This document shows, piece by piece, positions 54,414-62,542 of a DNA stretch of 64,000 bases. Made by a program: the position numbers and the translations under genes. Within the stretch, counting starts at the first letter, position 1. Each line of letters begins with the position of its first letter. Source of the DNA: Cystobacter fuscus (GTDB lineage: Bacteria > Myxococcota > Myxococcia > Myxococcales > Myxococcaceae); the NCBI RefSeq assembly GCF_002305875.1, contig NZ_CP022098.1:8060001-8124000 (forward strand), in the 5' to 3' direction. Under the pieces are notes generated by a model, which saw only the letters and a list, made by a program, of their open reading frames with translations, made no database searches and was not told the origin of the DNA.

Positions 54414-55361
54414 GTGAGCCTCCCCTCCCCTCCGACTGACACCCACACGCTGCGCGGCGTGGAAGACGCGGCGACGCGGCTCGAGCAGGTGGGCTACCTG
54501 GCCTCGTCGGAGATCGCCACGGCGAGCTTCCTGGCGGACCGGCTGGCCAAACCCATCCTGGTGGAGGGCCCGGCGGGGGTGGGCAAGACGGAGCTGGCGC
54601 GGGCGCTCGCGCGAGCCCTGGGGCGCGAGTTCATCCGCCTGCAGTGCTACGAGGGGCTGGACGAGACCAAGGCGCTCTACGAGTGGGAGTACGCCAAGCA
54701 GCTGCTCTACACCCAGTTGCTCAAGGACAAGATTGGCGAGCTGGTCCAGGGCGCGCGCACGCTGGGCGAGGCGGCCGAGCGGCTGGCGACGAGCGACGCG
54801 GTGTTCTTCTCCGAGCGCTTCCTGCTGCCGCGGCCGGTGCTCCAGGCGCTGCGCTCGGAGCGGCCGGCGCTGCTGCTGGTGGATGAGATCGACAAGGCGG
54901 ATCCGGAGTTCGAGGCCTTCCTGCTGGAGGTGCTGTCGGACAACGCGGTGACGATTCCGGAGCTGGGCACCCTGGCGGCGCGCCATGTGCCGCGGGTGGT
55001 GCTCACGTCGAACAACGCGCGGGAGCTGTCGGACGCGCTCAAGCGGCGCTGCCTGCACCTGCACATCGGCTTTCCGGACCGCGAGCGCGAGCTGCGCATC
55101 ATCCGCCAGCGCCTGCCCGAGGTGTCCCAGACGCTCGCCGCCCAGGTGGTGGAGGCGGTGGCGGCGCTGCGCGAGCTGGACTTGAAGAAGTCGCCCTCCA
55201 TCAGCGAGACGCTCGACTGGGTGCGCGGGCTCGCCCTGCTCAACGCGGAGGTGCTGTCGGCGGAGTGGGTGGCGGCGACGTTGAACCTGGTGCTCAAGCA
55301 CGAAGCGGACCTCGAGAAGGCCCGGGAGCAGCTCGCGCGCATCGCCCAGGCCACCGGGTAG
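54414..55361 (+). CDS. MoxR-type AAA+ ATPase
   Basis: 315 residues from GTG 54414; a TTG at 54372 would add 14 residues, and neither has a clear ribosome-binding site. Walker A VEGPAGVGKTEL, Walker B LLLVDEIDKADPEFEAFLLE, sensor 1 VVLTSNNARELSDALKRRCL and a C-terminal lid. The RLQCYEGLDETKALYEWEYA insert is that of the MoxR/CoxD clade, chaperone-like ATPases that normally work with a VWA-domain partner. No VWA gene follows here (ilvE does), so the partner lies elsewhere. Confidence 0.9.
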   Translation: MSLPSPPTDTHTLRGVEDAATRLEQVGYLASSEIATASFLADRLAKPILVEGPAGVGKTELARALARALGREFIRLQCYEGLDETKALYEWEYAKQLLYTQLLKDKIGELVQGARTLGEAAERLATSDAVFFSERFLLPRPVLQALRSERPALLLVDEIDKADPEFEAFLLEVLSDNAVTIPELGTLAARHVPRVVLTSNNARELSDALKRRCLHLHIGFPDRERELRIIRQRLPEVSQTLAAQVVEAVAALRELDLKKSPSISETLDWVRGLALLNAEVLSAEWVAATLNLVLKHEADLEKAREQLARIAQATG

Positions 55362-55440
55362 ACCTGAACCTGCGTCCCCAGGGCCGGCCCCTGGCGCGGC
55401 TCCCGCCTCGGGTGCTTCGTGCCTCCGCCCCACAGATGCT

Positions 55441-55469
55441 TTGACTTGAAAATCCCGCCCGCGAAGAAT
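55441..55469 (+). promoter_or_regulatory. Candidate sigma-70 promoter of ilvE
   Basis: -35 TTGACT (55441-55446), 17-bp spacer, -10 AAGAAT (55464-55469). The predicted start near 55476 gives a leader of about 40 bases to the ilvE ATG. Confidence 0.45.
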
Positions 55470-55515
55470 GCCGCCGCGTCAGCCCTTCCCTCCGTCCCAA
55501 AGGATTTCCCCCACG

Positions 55516-56463
55516 ATGAGTTCCACTTCCTCCAGTGTGCTGCGCTCCGACCAGATCTGGCTCGACGGCAAGATGGTCAAATGGGACGAGGGCCAGGTGC
55601 ACGTCATGACCCACGCCCTGCACTACGGGCTGGGGTGCTTCGAGGGCATCCGCGCCTACCGCACGCATGACGGCCGGCTGGCCATCTTCCGCCTGCAGGA
55701 GCACGTGGATCGGCTGTTCGACTCGGCGCACATCTGCATGATGAAGATGCCCTTCACGCGCGAGCAGGTCTCCGAGGCATGCGTGGAGCTGTTGCGCGCG
55801 CAGAAGGAGCAGTTCGCCAATGGCGCCTACCTGCGCCCCATCGTCTTCATGGGCGATGGCGCCATGGGCCTGGGCGCCATCAACCCCACCCGCGTGGCTG
55901 TCACCGCCTGGGACTGGGGCGCGTACCTCGGCGACAAGGGCATCCGCGAGGGCATCCGCGCCAAGGTGAGCTCCTTCACCCGCATGCACGTCAACGTGAA
56001 CATGGTGCGCGGGAAGATCACCGGCCAGTACGTCAACTCCATCCTCGCCAAGCGCGAGGCGGTGCTCGGCGGCTATGACGAGGCCATCCTCCTGGACATC
56101 AGCGGCTTCGTCGCCGAGGCCTCCGGCGAGAACCTCTTCCTCGTCAACAAGAAGGGCATCATCAAGACGCCCCCCCTCTCCTCCCCCATCCTCGACGGCA
56201 TCACCCGCGACTCGGTGCTGAGGATCCTCCGCGACTCGGGCCGCGAGGTGGAGGAGGTCACCGTCACCCGCGACGCCCTCTACATCTGCAACGAGGTCTT
56301 CTTCACCGGCACCGCCGCGGAGATCACCCCCGTGCGCGAGGTGGACAACCGCACCGTGGGCACCGGCAAGCCCGGCCCCATCACCCAGTACGTCCAGGAG
56401 ACGTACTTCCGCACCGTCCGGGGCCTGGAGCCGCGCTACTCGCACTGGCTCACCTACATTTGA
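55516..56463 (+). CDS. ilvE: Branched-chain amino acid aminotransferase
   Basis: 315 residues from ATG 55516 (AAAGGA 11 bases upstream). Fold-type IV PLP aminotransferase: MTHALHYGLGCFEGIRAYRT, RPIVFMGDGAMGLG, the Schiff-base Lys167 in NMVRGKITGQYVN, GYDEAILLDISGFVAEASGE with NLFLV, and VFFTGTAAEITPVREVDNR. It interconverts Leu, Ile, Val and their 2-oxo acids. In myxobacteria this matters for branched-chain fatty acid precursors. It has its own candidate promoter. Confidence 0.94.
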   Translation: MSSTSSSVLRSDQIWLDGKMVKWDEGQVHVMTHALHYGLGCFEGIRAYRTHDGRLAIFRLQEHVDRLFDSAHICMMKMPFTREQVSEACVELLRAQKEQFANGAYLRPIVFMGDGAMGLGAINPTRVAVTAWDWGAYLGDKGIREGIRAKVSSFTRMHVNVNMVRGKITGQYVNSILAKREAVLGGYDEAILLDISGFVAEASGENLFLVNKKGIIKTPPLSSPILDGITRDSVLRILRDSGREVEEVTVTRDALYICNEVFFTGTAAEITPVREVDNRTVGTGKPGPITQYVQETYFRTVRGLEPRYSHWLTYI

Positions 56464-56535
56464 GTCGCCTGGCGACCAGGGGGCCACGTCGGGAGACGTG
56501 CCCCAGGGGGGGCCATTAGGCTAAAAGAGGAACCG

Positions 56536-57870
56536 ATGCGTCCCGAGTACGCCGATCCACCCAATCCCTTCAACCTGGAAAACCCCGCCATCCTCGACAT
56601 CGCTCCGCCGGAGCCGAAGTCGCTGGAGGAGACGGGGTTGAAGATGGGTCTGCTGTCGGACATCGCCCTGCGCTACCTGTACTACCAGGGGACGGCCACG
56701 GGCATGGACATCGCCCAGGAGCTGCGCCTGCCCTGGCCGGACGTGATGGAACGCGTGGTGGACTTCCTCGCCACCGAGAAGCTGGTGGACCTGCGGGGTG
56801 GCAAGGGCTTTGGCCGCGCCTCGGTGGACTTCGTGCTCAGCGAGCGGGGCCGGGAGTACGCGCGCGGCGCCATCGAGCGCAGCACCTACGTGGGCCCCGC
56901 CCCCGTGCCCATCGAGCAGTACAACGCCCTCATCACCGCGCAGACCGAGGAGAGCCCCGTCATCAGCCGCGAGGACCTGGTGATGGGCCTGTCGCACCTC
57001 ACCGTGTCCGCGGACCTGATGGACAAGCTGGGTCCGGCGGTGAACTCCGGCCGCTCGCTCTTTCTCTATGGCCCTCCGGGCAATGGCAAGACGAGCCTCG
57101 CGGAGGCCATCAGCCGCATGTTCGGCGGCGAGGTCTTCATCCCCCACTGTCTGGAGATCGACAACCAGATCATCAAGGTCTTCGACGCCCTCAACCACAC
57201 CCCCGTCCACCTCGAGTCCGAGCGCGACGCGGCCGGACGGCGGCAGACCTTCGAGATGGATCACCGCTGGCAGTTGTGTCGACGCCCGGCGGTGGTGGTG
57301 GGCGGCGAGCTGACGCTCGAGACGTTGGATCTCATCTACTCGCCCACCGCGCGCTTCTACGAGGCGCCCTTCCAGGTGAAGGCCAACGGCGGGATGCTGC
57401 TCATCGACGACTTCGGCCGCCAGAAGGTCCACCCCACGGACCTGCTCAACCGGTGGATCGTCCCCCTGGAGAAGCGGGTGGACTTCCTCACCCTGCACAC
57501 GGGCAAGAAGTTCGAGATCCCCTTCGATCAGCTGCTCGTCTTCTCCACCAACCTGGACCCCAAGGAGCTGGTGGACGACGCCTTCCTGCGGCGAATCAAA
57601 TACAAGATCGAGGTGGGCAATCCCGACGAGGAGGTCTACCGGGAGATCTTCGCCCAGGTGTGCCAGGCGGCCGGCATTCCCTACGTGGACCAGGCGGTCA
57701 CCTACCTGTTCGAGCACTACTACCGGCCGCGCAACATGCAGATGCGCGCCTGCCACCCGAGAGACCTGGTGCAACTCATCCGGGACGCCGCCCGCTACCG
57801 GCAGATTCCCCCGGCCCTCTCCAAGGACTTGTTGGACCAGGCGTGTGAAGTCTTCCTCGTCAGCCTGTAG
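56536..57870 (+). CDS. AAA+ ATPase with N-terminal winged helix
   Basis: 444 residues; GAGGAA lies 4-5 bases before the ATG. Residues 36-115 look like a winged-helix domain (LSDIALRYLYYQGTATGMDI, VVDFLATEKLVDLRGGKGFG). The ATPase has Walker A LYGPPGNGKTSLAE (179-186), Walker B NGGMLLIDDFGRQ and sensor VFSTNLDPKELVDDAFLRRI, followed by a helical lid. A FEMDHRWQLCRRPAVVVGGE insert is distinctive. I do not recognise a named subfamily; the architecture suggests a chaperone or remodeling ATPase rather than a replication factor. It lies between ilvE and the Fic-like gene, apparently as its own unit. Confidence 0.85.
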   Translation: MRPEYADPPNPFNLENPAILDIAPPEPKSLEETGLKMGLLSDIALRYLYYQGTATGMDIAQELRLPWPDVMERVVDFLATEKLVDLRGGKGFGRASVDFVLSERGREYARGAIERSTYVGPAPVPIEQYNALITAQTEESPVISREDLVMGLSHLTVSADLMDKLGPAVNSGRSLFLYGPPGNGKTSLAEAISRMFGGEVFIPHCLEIDNQIIKVFDALNHTPVHLESERDAAGRRQTFEMDHRWQLCRRPAVVVGGELTLETLDLIYSPTARFYEAPFQVKANGGMLLIDDFGRQKVHPTDLLNRWIVPLEKRVDFLTLHTGKKFEIPFDQLLVFSTNLDPKELVDDAFLRRIKYKIEVGNPDEEVYREIFAQVCQAAGIPYVDQAVTYLFEHYYRPRNMQMRACHPRDLVQLIRDAARYRQIPPALSKDLLDQACEVFLVSL

Positions 57871-57945
57871 GCCCACGGTGTCGTCGTTGTCCTAACCCCC
57901 TGGAATTTCTACAATCCTGTGCCCGTTTCATCGCCCGGCCGGGCC

Positions 57946-57974
57946 CTGTCGGTCCCGGTCCGCCGGTATATAAT
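57946..57974 (+). promoter_or_regulatory. Candidate promoter of the Fic-like gene
   Basis: A consensus -10 TATAAT is at 57969-57974, rare in this GC-rich window. The -35 at correct spacing (57946-57951, CTGTCG) is poor. The predicted start near 57981 puts the fic-like GTG about 25 bases into the transcript. Confidence 0.5.
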
Positions 57975-57985
57975 AGTGAGCCGGT

Positions 57986-58019
57986 GTGAAGGAGCGTCAC
58001 GTCCGTGAAGGAACGCTAC
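57986..58019 (+). repeat. 19-bp-period direct repeat at the fic-like start
   Basis: GTGAAGGAGCGTCAC (57986-58000) is repeated as GTGAAGGAACGCTAC (58005-58019). The first copy contains the AAGGAG that serves the second as ribosome-binding site. The first copy also opens a 14-codon frame ending at 58030. Confidence 0.7.
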
Positions 58020-58841
58020 CAAGAGATTGACGAGAAGAACGAAGCGCTGCGCGACTACCTTGGCATCTACAAGGACAAGGGTCGCGAGTTCCTGGAGCGC
58101 TTCGAGATGTCGTGGATCTACCATGACGCGGCGCTCGAGGGGACGGTGTACACCCAGCAGGAGCTGGTCTCGGCGCTCTTCCCCGAGCGCGCCACCATGG
58201 ATCCCGCGATGATCCCGGTGGTGCTCGAGGTGCGCAACCACAAGGCCGCGTGCGACTACCTGCGCGAGGAAGCCGCCGCCACGGGCAAGAAGCAGGCGCA
58301 GATCACCCTCACCACCATCAAGCGCATCCACGATCTGCTCTGCGGCAACACGCCCGAGGCCCTGGCCACGCGCGCCACCATCGAGCGGCGGGATCGCACC
58401 GAGAAGGAGCTCGCCAAGGAGCGCGAGCGCAGCGGCTACCGCAAGGACATGCCCCTGCACCGCACGTACTTCCACGAGATCGCCCAGCCGGCGAAGATCC
58501 AGCCCGGGCTGGAGAAGCTCGTGGACTACACGGGCAGCGCCGAGTTCCGTGAGTTCCACCCCATCAAGCAGGCGGCGGTGGTGCAGCACCGCTTCATGCA
58601 GGTGTTCCCCTTCACGGAGAACAGCGGCAAGGTGGGGCGGATGCTCACCAACCTCGTGCTGCTGCGCCACGGCTACATGCCGGCGATCATCCACTCCATC
58701 GATCGCCAGCGCTACTACGAGTCCCTGCGCGGCGCGGAAGGCCTGTTCCGCACGCTGCTCATGGATGCCATCGAGAACTCGCTCGACAACGGCATCAAGT
58801 ATTTCAAGGACATGGCCCGGCGCTACAAGGCGATCAACTAG
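58005..58841 (+). CDS. Fic-fold protein with degenerate active site
   Basis: 278 residues with a GTG start at 58005 and AAGGAG 10 bases upstream. Helical Fic fold: the region DAALEGTVYT (41-50) corresponds to the inhibitory helix motif, and HRFMQVFPFTENSGKVGR (195-212) to the Fic motif HxFxxIHPFxDGNGRxGR. The catalytic His is Phe201, and the GNG-R is NSG-K, so AMP transfer is unlikely. Other fold residues (HRF, PF, GR) are kept, suggesting a maintained structural or nucleotide-binding role rather than decay; there are no frameshifts. Followed by a hairpin terminator. Confidence 0.82.
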   Translation: MKERYQEIDEKNEALRDYLGIYKDKGREFLERFEMSWIYHDAALEGTVYTQQELVSALFPERATMDPAMIPVVLEVRNHKAACDYLREEAAATGKKQAQITLTTIKRIHDLLCGNTPEALATRATIERRDRTEKELAKERERSGYRKDMPLHRTYFHEIAQPAKIQPGLEKLVDYTGSAEFREFHPIKQAAVVQHRFMQVFPFTENSGKVGRMLTNLVLLRHGYMPAIIHSIDRQRYYESLRGAEGLFRTLLMDAIENSLDNGIKYFKDMARRYKAIN

Positions 58842-58864
58842 GCGGCGACACGGGATGGTGGACA

Positions 58865-58898
58865 GGGAAGCACTCGGGCCCCCGCCCGGGGGCTTCCC
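58865..58898 (+). terminator. Hairpin after the Fic-like gene
   Basis: GGGAAGC (58865-58871) pairs with GCTTCCC (58892-58898), with an inner CGGG/CCCG stem. It lies 24 bp past the stop. No T-run. Confidence 0.5.
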
Positions 58899-59006
58899 CG
58901 TGAAGGCGCGGCGCGCCGTCAACATTCTTGGAGGAGCGCGGCTCCTTTTCGATCCTCCTCGAATCGCCACGCCCGAGCGAGCCAACTGCGAGTAAACACC
59001 CTTCTC

Positions 59007-60131
59007 ATGCCCGCGACCCCCACAGCCAATGGCCGGAAGATGTCCGGAGGTGGAGAAACCGAGCCTCCGCCACCGCGTCTGGCGACCCTCCCCGCTCGCG
59101 CGAAGTTGGAGCGGATGATTCAAGTGGCCCGAGGGCACAAGAAGGCCCTCGTGCTCACCCACGACAATCCGGATCCCGACTCGCTCGCTTCCGCGGTGGC
59201 CCTGGCCCAACTGCTGCGCGAGCGGGCGGACGTGGCCGAGGCGCGCGTGGCCTACAGCGGACTCATCGGCCGCGCGGAGAACATCGCGCTGGTGAAGGTG
59301 CTGCGCCTGCCCGTCGTGCCCATCGCCCAGGTGGACCTGGACGAGTACGACCTTTTGGGGCTGGTGGACACGCAGCCGCCCACGGGCAACCACGCGGTGC
59401 CGCCCCGGCTGCGCCGCGAGGTGGACATCATCATCGACCACCATCCCCTGCGCGACGAGAGCCTGGAGGCCCCCTTCGCGGACGTGGGTGGCGACTACGG
59501 CTCCACCTCGACGATGCTCGTGGAGTACCTGCGCGCCGCGCGCCTGGAGCCCTCGACGGAGGTGGCCACCGCGCTCTTCTACGGCCTGAAGGCGGACACG
59601 CGCGACCTGGGGCGCGAGACGACCCCGACGGACATCGACACGTACCTGTGGCTGTTCCCCCGGGCGGACAAGCAGTTGCTCGGGCAGATCGAACACCCGG
59701 AGCTGCCCGCGCGCTACTTCCAGATGTACCACACGGCCTACGAGCGGGCGAAGGTGTACGGGGACACGGCGATCGTCACCGACCTCAAGGAGGTCTACTC
59801 GCCGGACATGGTGGCCGAGGTGGCCGAGCGCCTGATGTTCCTCGAGGGGATGAAGTGGTCGCTGGCGTACGCCACGTTCCGCAACCAGCTCTTCCTGTCC
59901 CTGCGGGTGAAGGACCGGCGGATGAACGCGGGCCGGCTCATCCGGGAGATCTGCGGGGACTACGGCGGCTCGGCCGGAGGCCATGGCAGCATGGCGGGCG
60001 CGCGCATTCCGTTGTCGGGCCGCGCCAATCAGCGCAAGGCCATCAAGCGCGAGCTGGTGCACCGCTTCCTCGAGGCCTTCGGGGTCGCGGACGAGCGGCC
60101 GGTGGCGCTCCTGTCGGCGCCCTCGCCGTGA
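59007..60131 (+). CDS. DHH-family phosphoesterase (NrnA/oligoribonuclease-like)
   Basis: 374 residues from ATG 59007 (ribosome-binding site weak; ATG 59040 possible). DHH domain with LVLTHDNPDPDSLASAVALA, VDTQPPTGN and VDIIIDHHPLRDES, then a DHHA1 domain whose GGSAGGHGSMAGARIPLSGR binds substrate. Family members hydrolyse nanoRNA, pAp or cyclic dinucleotide linear products. With an active GGDEF protein in the same window, a role in pGpG turnover is possible. The nifS-like gene starts within its stop codon (GTGA overlap). Confidence 0.88.
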   Translation: MPATPTANGRKMSGGGETEPPPPRLATLPARAKLERMIQVARGHKKALVLTHDNPDPDSLASAVALAQLLRERADVAEARVAYSGLIGRAENIALVKVLRLPVVPIAQVDLDEYDLLGLVDTQPPTGNHAVPPRLRREVDIIIDHHPLRDESLEAPFADVGGDYGSTSTMLVEYLRAARLEPSTEVATALFYGLKADTRDLGRETTPTDIDTYLWLFPRADKQLLGQIEHPELPARYFQMYHTAYERAKVYGDTAIVTDLKEVYSPDMVAEVAERLMFLEGMKWSLAYATFRNQLFLSLRVKDRRMNAGRLIREICGDYGGSAGGHGSMAGARIPLSGRANQRKAIKRELVHRFLEAFGVADERPVALLSAPSP

Positions 60132-61276
60132 TCTACTGGGACTACAACGCGGCGGCGCCGCTGCGGCCCGAGGTGGCCACGCTGCTGTCGCGGGCCTTCA
60201 CCGAGGGCGGCTTCGGCAATGCCTCCAGCGTGCACCGGGTGGGCCGCGAGGCGCGGGGCCGGCTGGACGCGGCGCGCGCGCGGGTGGCCCGGGTGCTGGG
60301 CTGCGAGCCGAAGGAGGTGTGCTTCACCGGCTCGGGCTCGGAGGCGGACGCGCTGGCACTCAAGGGGGCGTGGCTCGGAAGGAAGGAGCCCCGGCGGCGG
60401 CGCGTGGTGAGCACGGCCATCGAGCATCCTTCGGCGCTGGCGGCGCTCCACCAGCTGGAGGCCCTGGGCGCGGAGGTGGTGCGGCTGCCACCGGACCGCA
60501 CGGGCCAGGTACCACGGGAGGCGCTGCTCGAGGCCCTGACGCCCGACACGCTGCTGTGCTCGCTGATGTGGGCGAACAACGAGACGGGCGTGGTGCAGCC
60601 GGTGGCGGACGTGTCGCGTGCGTGCCGTCAGCGCGGCATCCTGTTCCACACGGACGCGGTGCAGGCGGCGGGAAAGCTGCCCCTGCGCCTGGGCGAGGTG
60701 GACGCGGACCTGCTCTCGCTCTCGGCGCACAAGTTCGGCGGGCCCGCGGGCGCGGGAGTGCTCGTGGTGCGCAAGGGCGTGGACGTGCAGGCCCTGACGC
60801 CCGGGCACCAGGAGGCCGGGCGCCGTGGGGGCACCCAGAACGTCCCCTACGCGGAGGCGTTCGCCCTGGCGCTGGAGCTGGCCTGGCAGGAGCAGCCGGC
60901 CGTCGCGGAGCGGCTGGGCGCCCTGCGCGATACCTTCGAGCGCGAGGTGCGCACCCGGCTCGCGGACGTGATGGTGAATGGCGAGACGGCCCCGCGGGTG
61001 CCCAACACGAGCAGCCTCACCCTGGAGGGCGCGGACGGCGAGGCGCTGCTCATCGCCCTGGACCTGGACGGCATCTGTGCCTCGTCGGGAGCGGCCTGCG
61101 CGTCGGGGACGCTGACACCCTCGCACGTGCTGCGGGCCATGGGGCTCACCCCGGCACGCACCCACGCCACCCTGCGCTTCTCCCTGGGCCCCCCCACGAC
61201 CCGGGAGGAAGTCGAGCGCGTCGTGGAGGCGCTCGTGCGGCACGTCCCCCGGGCGCGTGAGCTGAATACCCCCTAG
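60128..61276 (+). CDS. Cysteine desulfurase, NifS/IscS type
   Basis: 382 residues with a GTG start at 60128 that overlaps the upstream TGA. IYWDYNAAAPLRPEVATLL is the family N-terminus. The PLP Lys202 is in SLSAHKFGGPAGAG and the persulfide Cys324 is in CASSGAACASGTLTPSHVL, on the long flexible loop of class I desulfurases. It moves sulfur from cysteine for Fe-S clusters or tRNA thiolation. No isc/suf partner is adjacent; coupling to a DHH phosphoesterase is unusual. Confidence 0.93.
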   Translation: MIYWDYNAAAPLRPEVATLLSRAFTEGGFGNASSVHRVGREARGRLDAARARVARVLGCEPKEVCFTGSGSEADALALKGAWLGRKEPRRRRVVSTAIEHPSALAALHQLEALGAEVVRLPPDRTGQVPREALLEALTPDTLLCSLMWANNETGVVQPVADVSRACRQRGILFHTDAVQAAGKLPLRLGEVDADLLSLSAHKFGGPAGAGVLVVRKGVDVQALTPGHQEAGRRGGTQNVPYAEAFALALELAWQEQPAVAERLGALRDTFEREVRTRLADVMVNGETAPRVPNTSSLTLEGADGEALLIALDLDGICASSGAACASGTLTPSHVLRAMGLTPARTHATLRFSLGPPTTREEVERVVEALVRHVPRARELNTP

Positions 61277-61308
61277 CCTCCCGCCCGGCGCCGCTCACCC
61301 CTTCTGGC

Positions 61309-61476
61309 TCACCACTTCTGATCGGGGAGCCAGCCCTTGCGCACCTCGTCCGGAGGCTGCCCATAGCCCGGCAGCCCCTCGTGGGACTCCTGGGGCTTGG
61401 ACGGCTGGCGCTCGGACTCGCGCTCCGGTTGGGCCTCCCGCTGCTCCTGGGGCTTCTTCTGCTCCTGATTCGCCAT
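61309..61476 (-). CDS. Small hydrophilic disordered protein
   Basis: 55 residues. ATG 61476 is supported by GGGAGGA 9 bases upstream. The sequence is almost entirely Glu, Gln, Lys, Pro and Ser (MANQEQKKPQEQREAQPERE) with a more structured end (GLPGYGQPPDEVRKGWLPDQ KW). It looks like a hydrophilin or an unstructured stress protein. Convergent with the nifS-like gene and followed on the same strand by nothing obvious. Confidence 0.65.
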   Translation of the reverse strand: MANQEQKKPQEQREAQPERESERQPSKPQESHEGLPGYGQPPDEVRKGWLPDQKW

Positions 61477-61596
61477 GATCGTCGTCCTCCCTGGGCGCGC
61501 ATGCGCCCGCTCATGAAGGAAATCTCCGCACGCCCGGCGCTCCCGGCAGGCGGAGGCGAGCAACCCACCGGGCGCTCACCATTCGCCCCGGACCGC

Positions 61597-62538
61597 CTAC
61601 TTCGTGTCGGAGATGCCGAACAGGCCACGCACCACGGCGGCGATGGCCAGGGGCGTGCCCACCCACTCGTCGTAGTGCGGCGTCAGGGCGGCGGCGAAGT
61701 CCTCGGCGCTGGCGAAGCGCTCCGCGGGGGAGATGCTGAAGCCCCGGGCGATGATCTCCTCCAGGGGCTCGGGGATCTCCGGGCGGATGAGGCTGGGCGC
61801 CACGTAGTCCCGGTAGATGATCTTCTTGAAGACCTCCTCCGGCGTGGCGCCGACGAAGGGGCGCTGGAGCGTGAGCAGCTCGTACAGCACGACGCAGGCG
61901 GCCCACAGGTCCACCTGCGGGGACAGCTCCCCCTGGAGGGCCTCGGGCGAGAGGTAGTAGGGCTTGCCGAGCACTTCCCCGCCCTGGAGCACGCCGTCCA
62001 CGCGCAGGCGCGCCACGCCGAAGTCCCCCAGCTTGATGTCGCCCAGGCGGGAGATGAACAGGTTGGAGGGCGACACGTCGCAGTGGAAGAGCCCGCGGGG
62101 CTCGCCGTTGGGCCCCGGAAGCGAGTGGGCGTAGGCGAGCGCGTCGAGCAGCACCCGGCACAGGTAGAGGGCGAAATCCAGGGGCAGGTAGATGCCGCGC
62201 TGCTTGCAGCGGCGCAGGATGTGGCCCAGGTCGCGCCCGTCCACCAGCTCCATCACCATGAAGTGCTGATCGGCCACCGAGCCCACGTCCAGCACCTGGA
62301 CGATGTTGGGGTGGTTGAGCAGCTGGGTGAGGCGCGCCTCGGCGTCGAAGAGCGCGAGCGAGGCGGGATCCTGCACGAGCGCGGGCAACAGCCGCTTGAG
62401 GGCCACGACCCAGCCCTGGCGAGGTCCGGACAGGACCCGGGCGCGGAAGACCTCGGCCATTCCTCCTTTGCCCAGGGCGGACAGGATTTCGTAGTGGCCG
62501 AGGATGCGAGGCACCCTCGAAGAAGCAGAGGAACTCAC
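61597..62538 (-). CDS. Eukaryotic-like Ser/Thr protein kinase
   Basis: 313 residues with a GTG start, 4 bp after the stop of the TPR gene. Kinase domain fills the chain: Gly-rich loop GKGGMAEV (23-30), Lys48 in VALKR, catalytic loop HCDVSPSNL with Asp154, DFG at 172-174 and the APE-like LSPEAL. The HRD Arg is Cys153, so it is a non-RD kinase and probably not activated by activation-loop phosphorylation. No transmembrane segment or sensor domain. Partner of the upstream TPR protein. Confidence 0.92.
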   Translation of the reverse strand: MSSSASSRVPRILGHYEILSALGKGGMAEVFRARVLSGPRQGWVVALKRLLPALVQDPASLALFDAEARLTQLLNHPNIVQVLDVGSVADQHFMVMELVDGRDLGHILRRCKQRGIYLPLDFALYLCRVLLDALAYAHSLPGPNGEPRGLFHCDVSPSNLFISRLGDIKLGDFGVARLRVDGVLQGGEVLGKPYYLSPEALQGELSPQVDLWAACVVLYELLTLQRPFVGATPEEVFKKIIYRDYVAPSLIRPEIPEPLEEIIARGFSISPAERFASAEDFAAALTPHYDEWVGTPLAIAAVVRGLFGISDTK

Positions 62539-62542
62539 GCGC

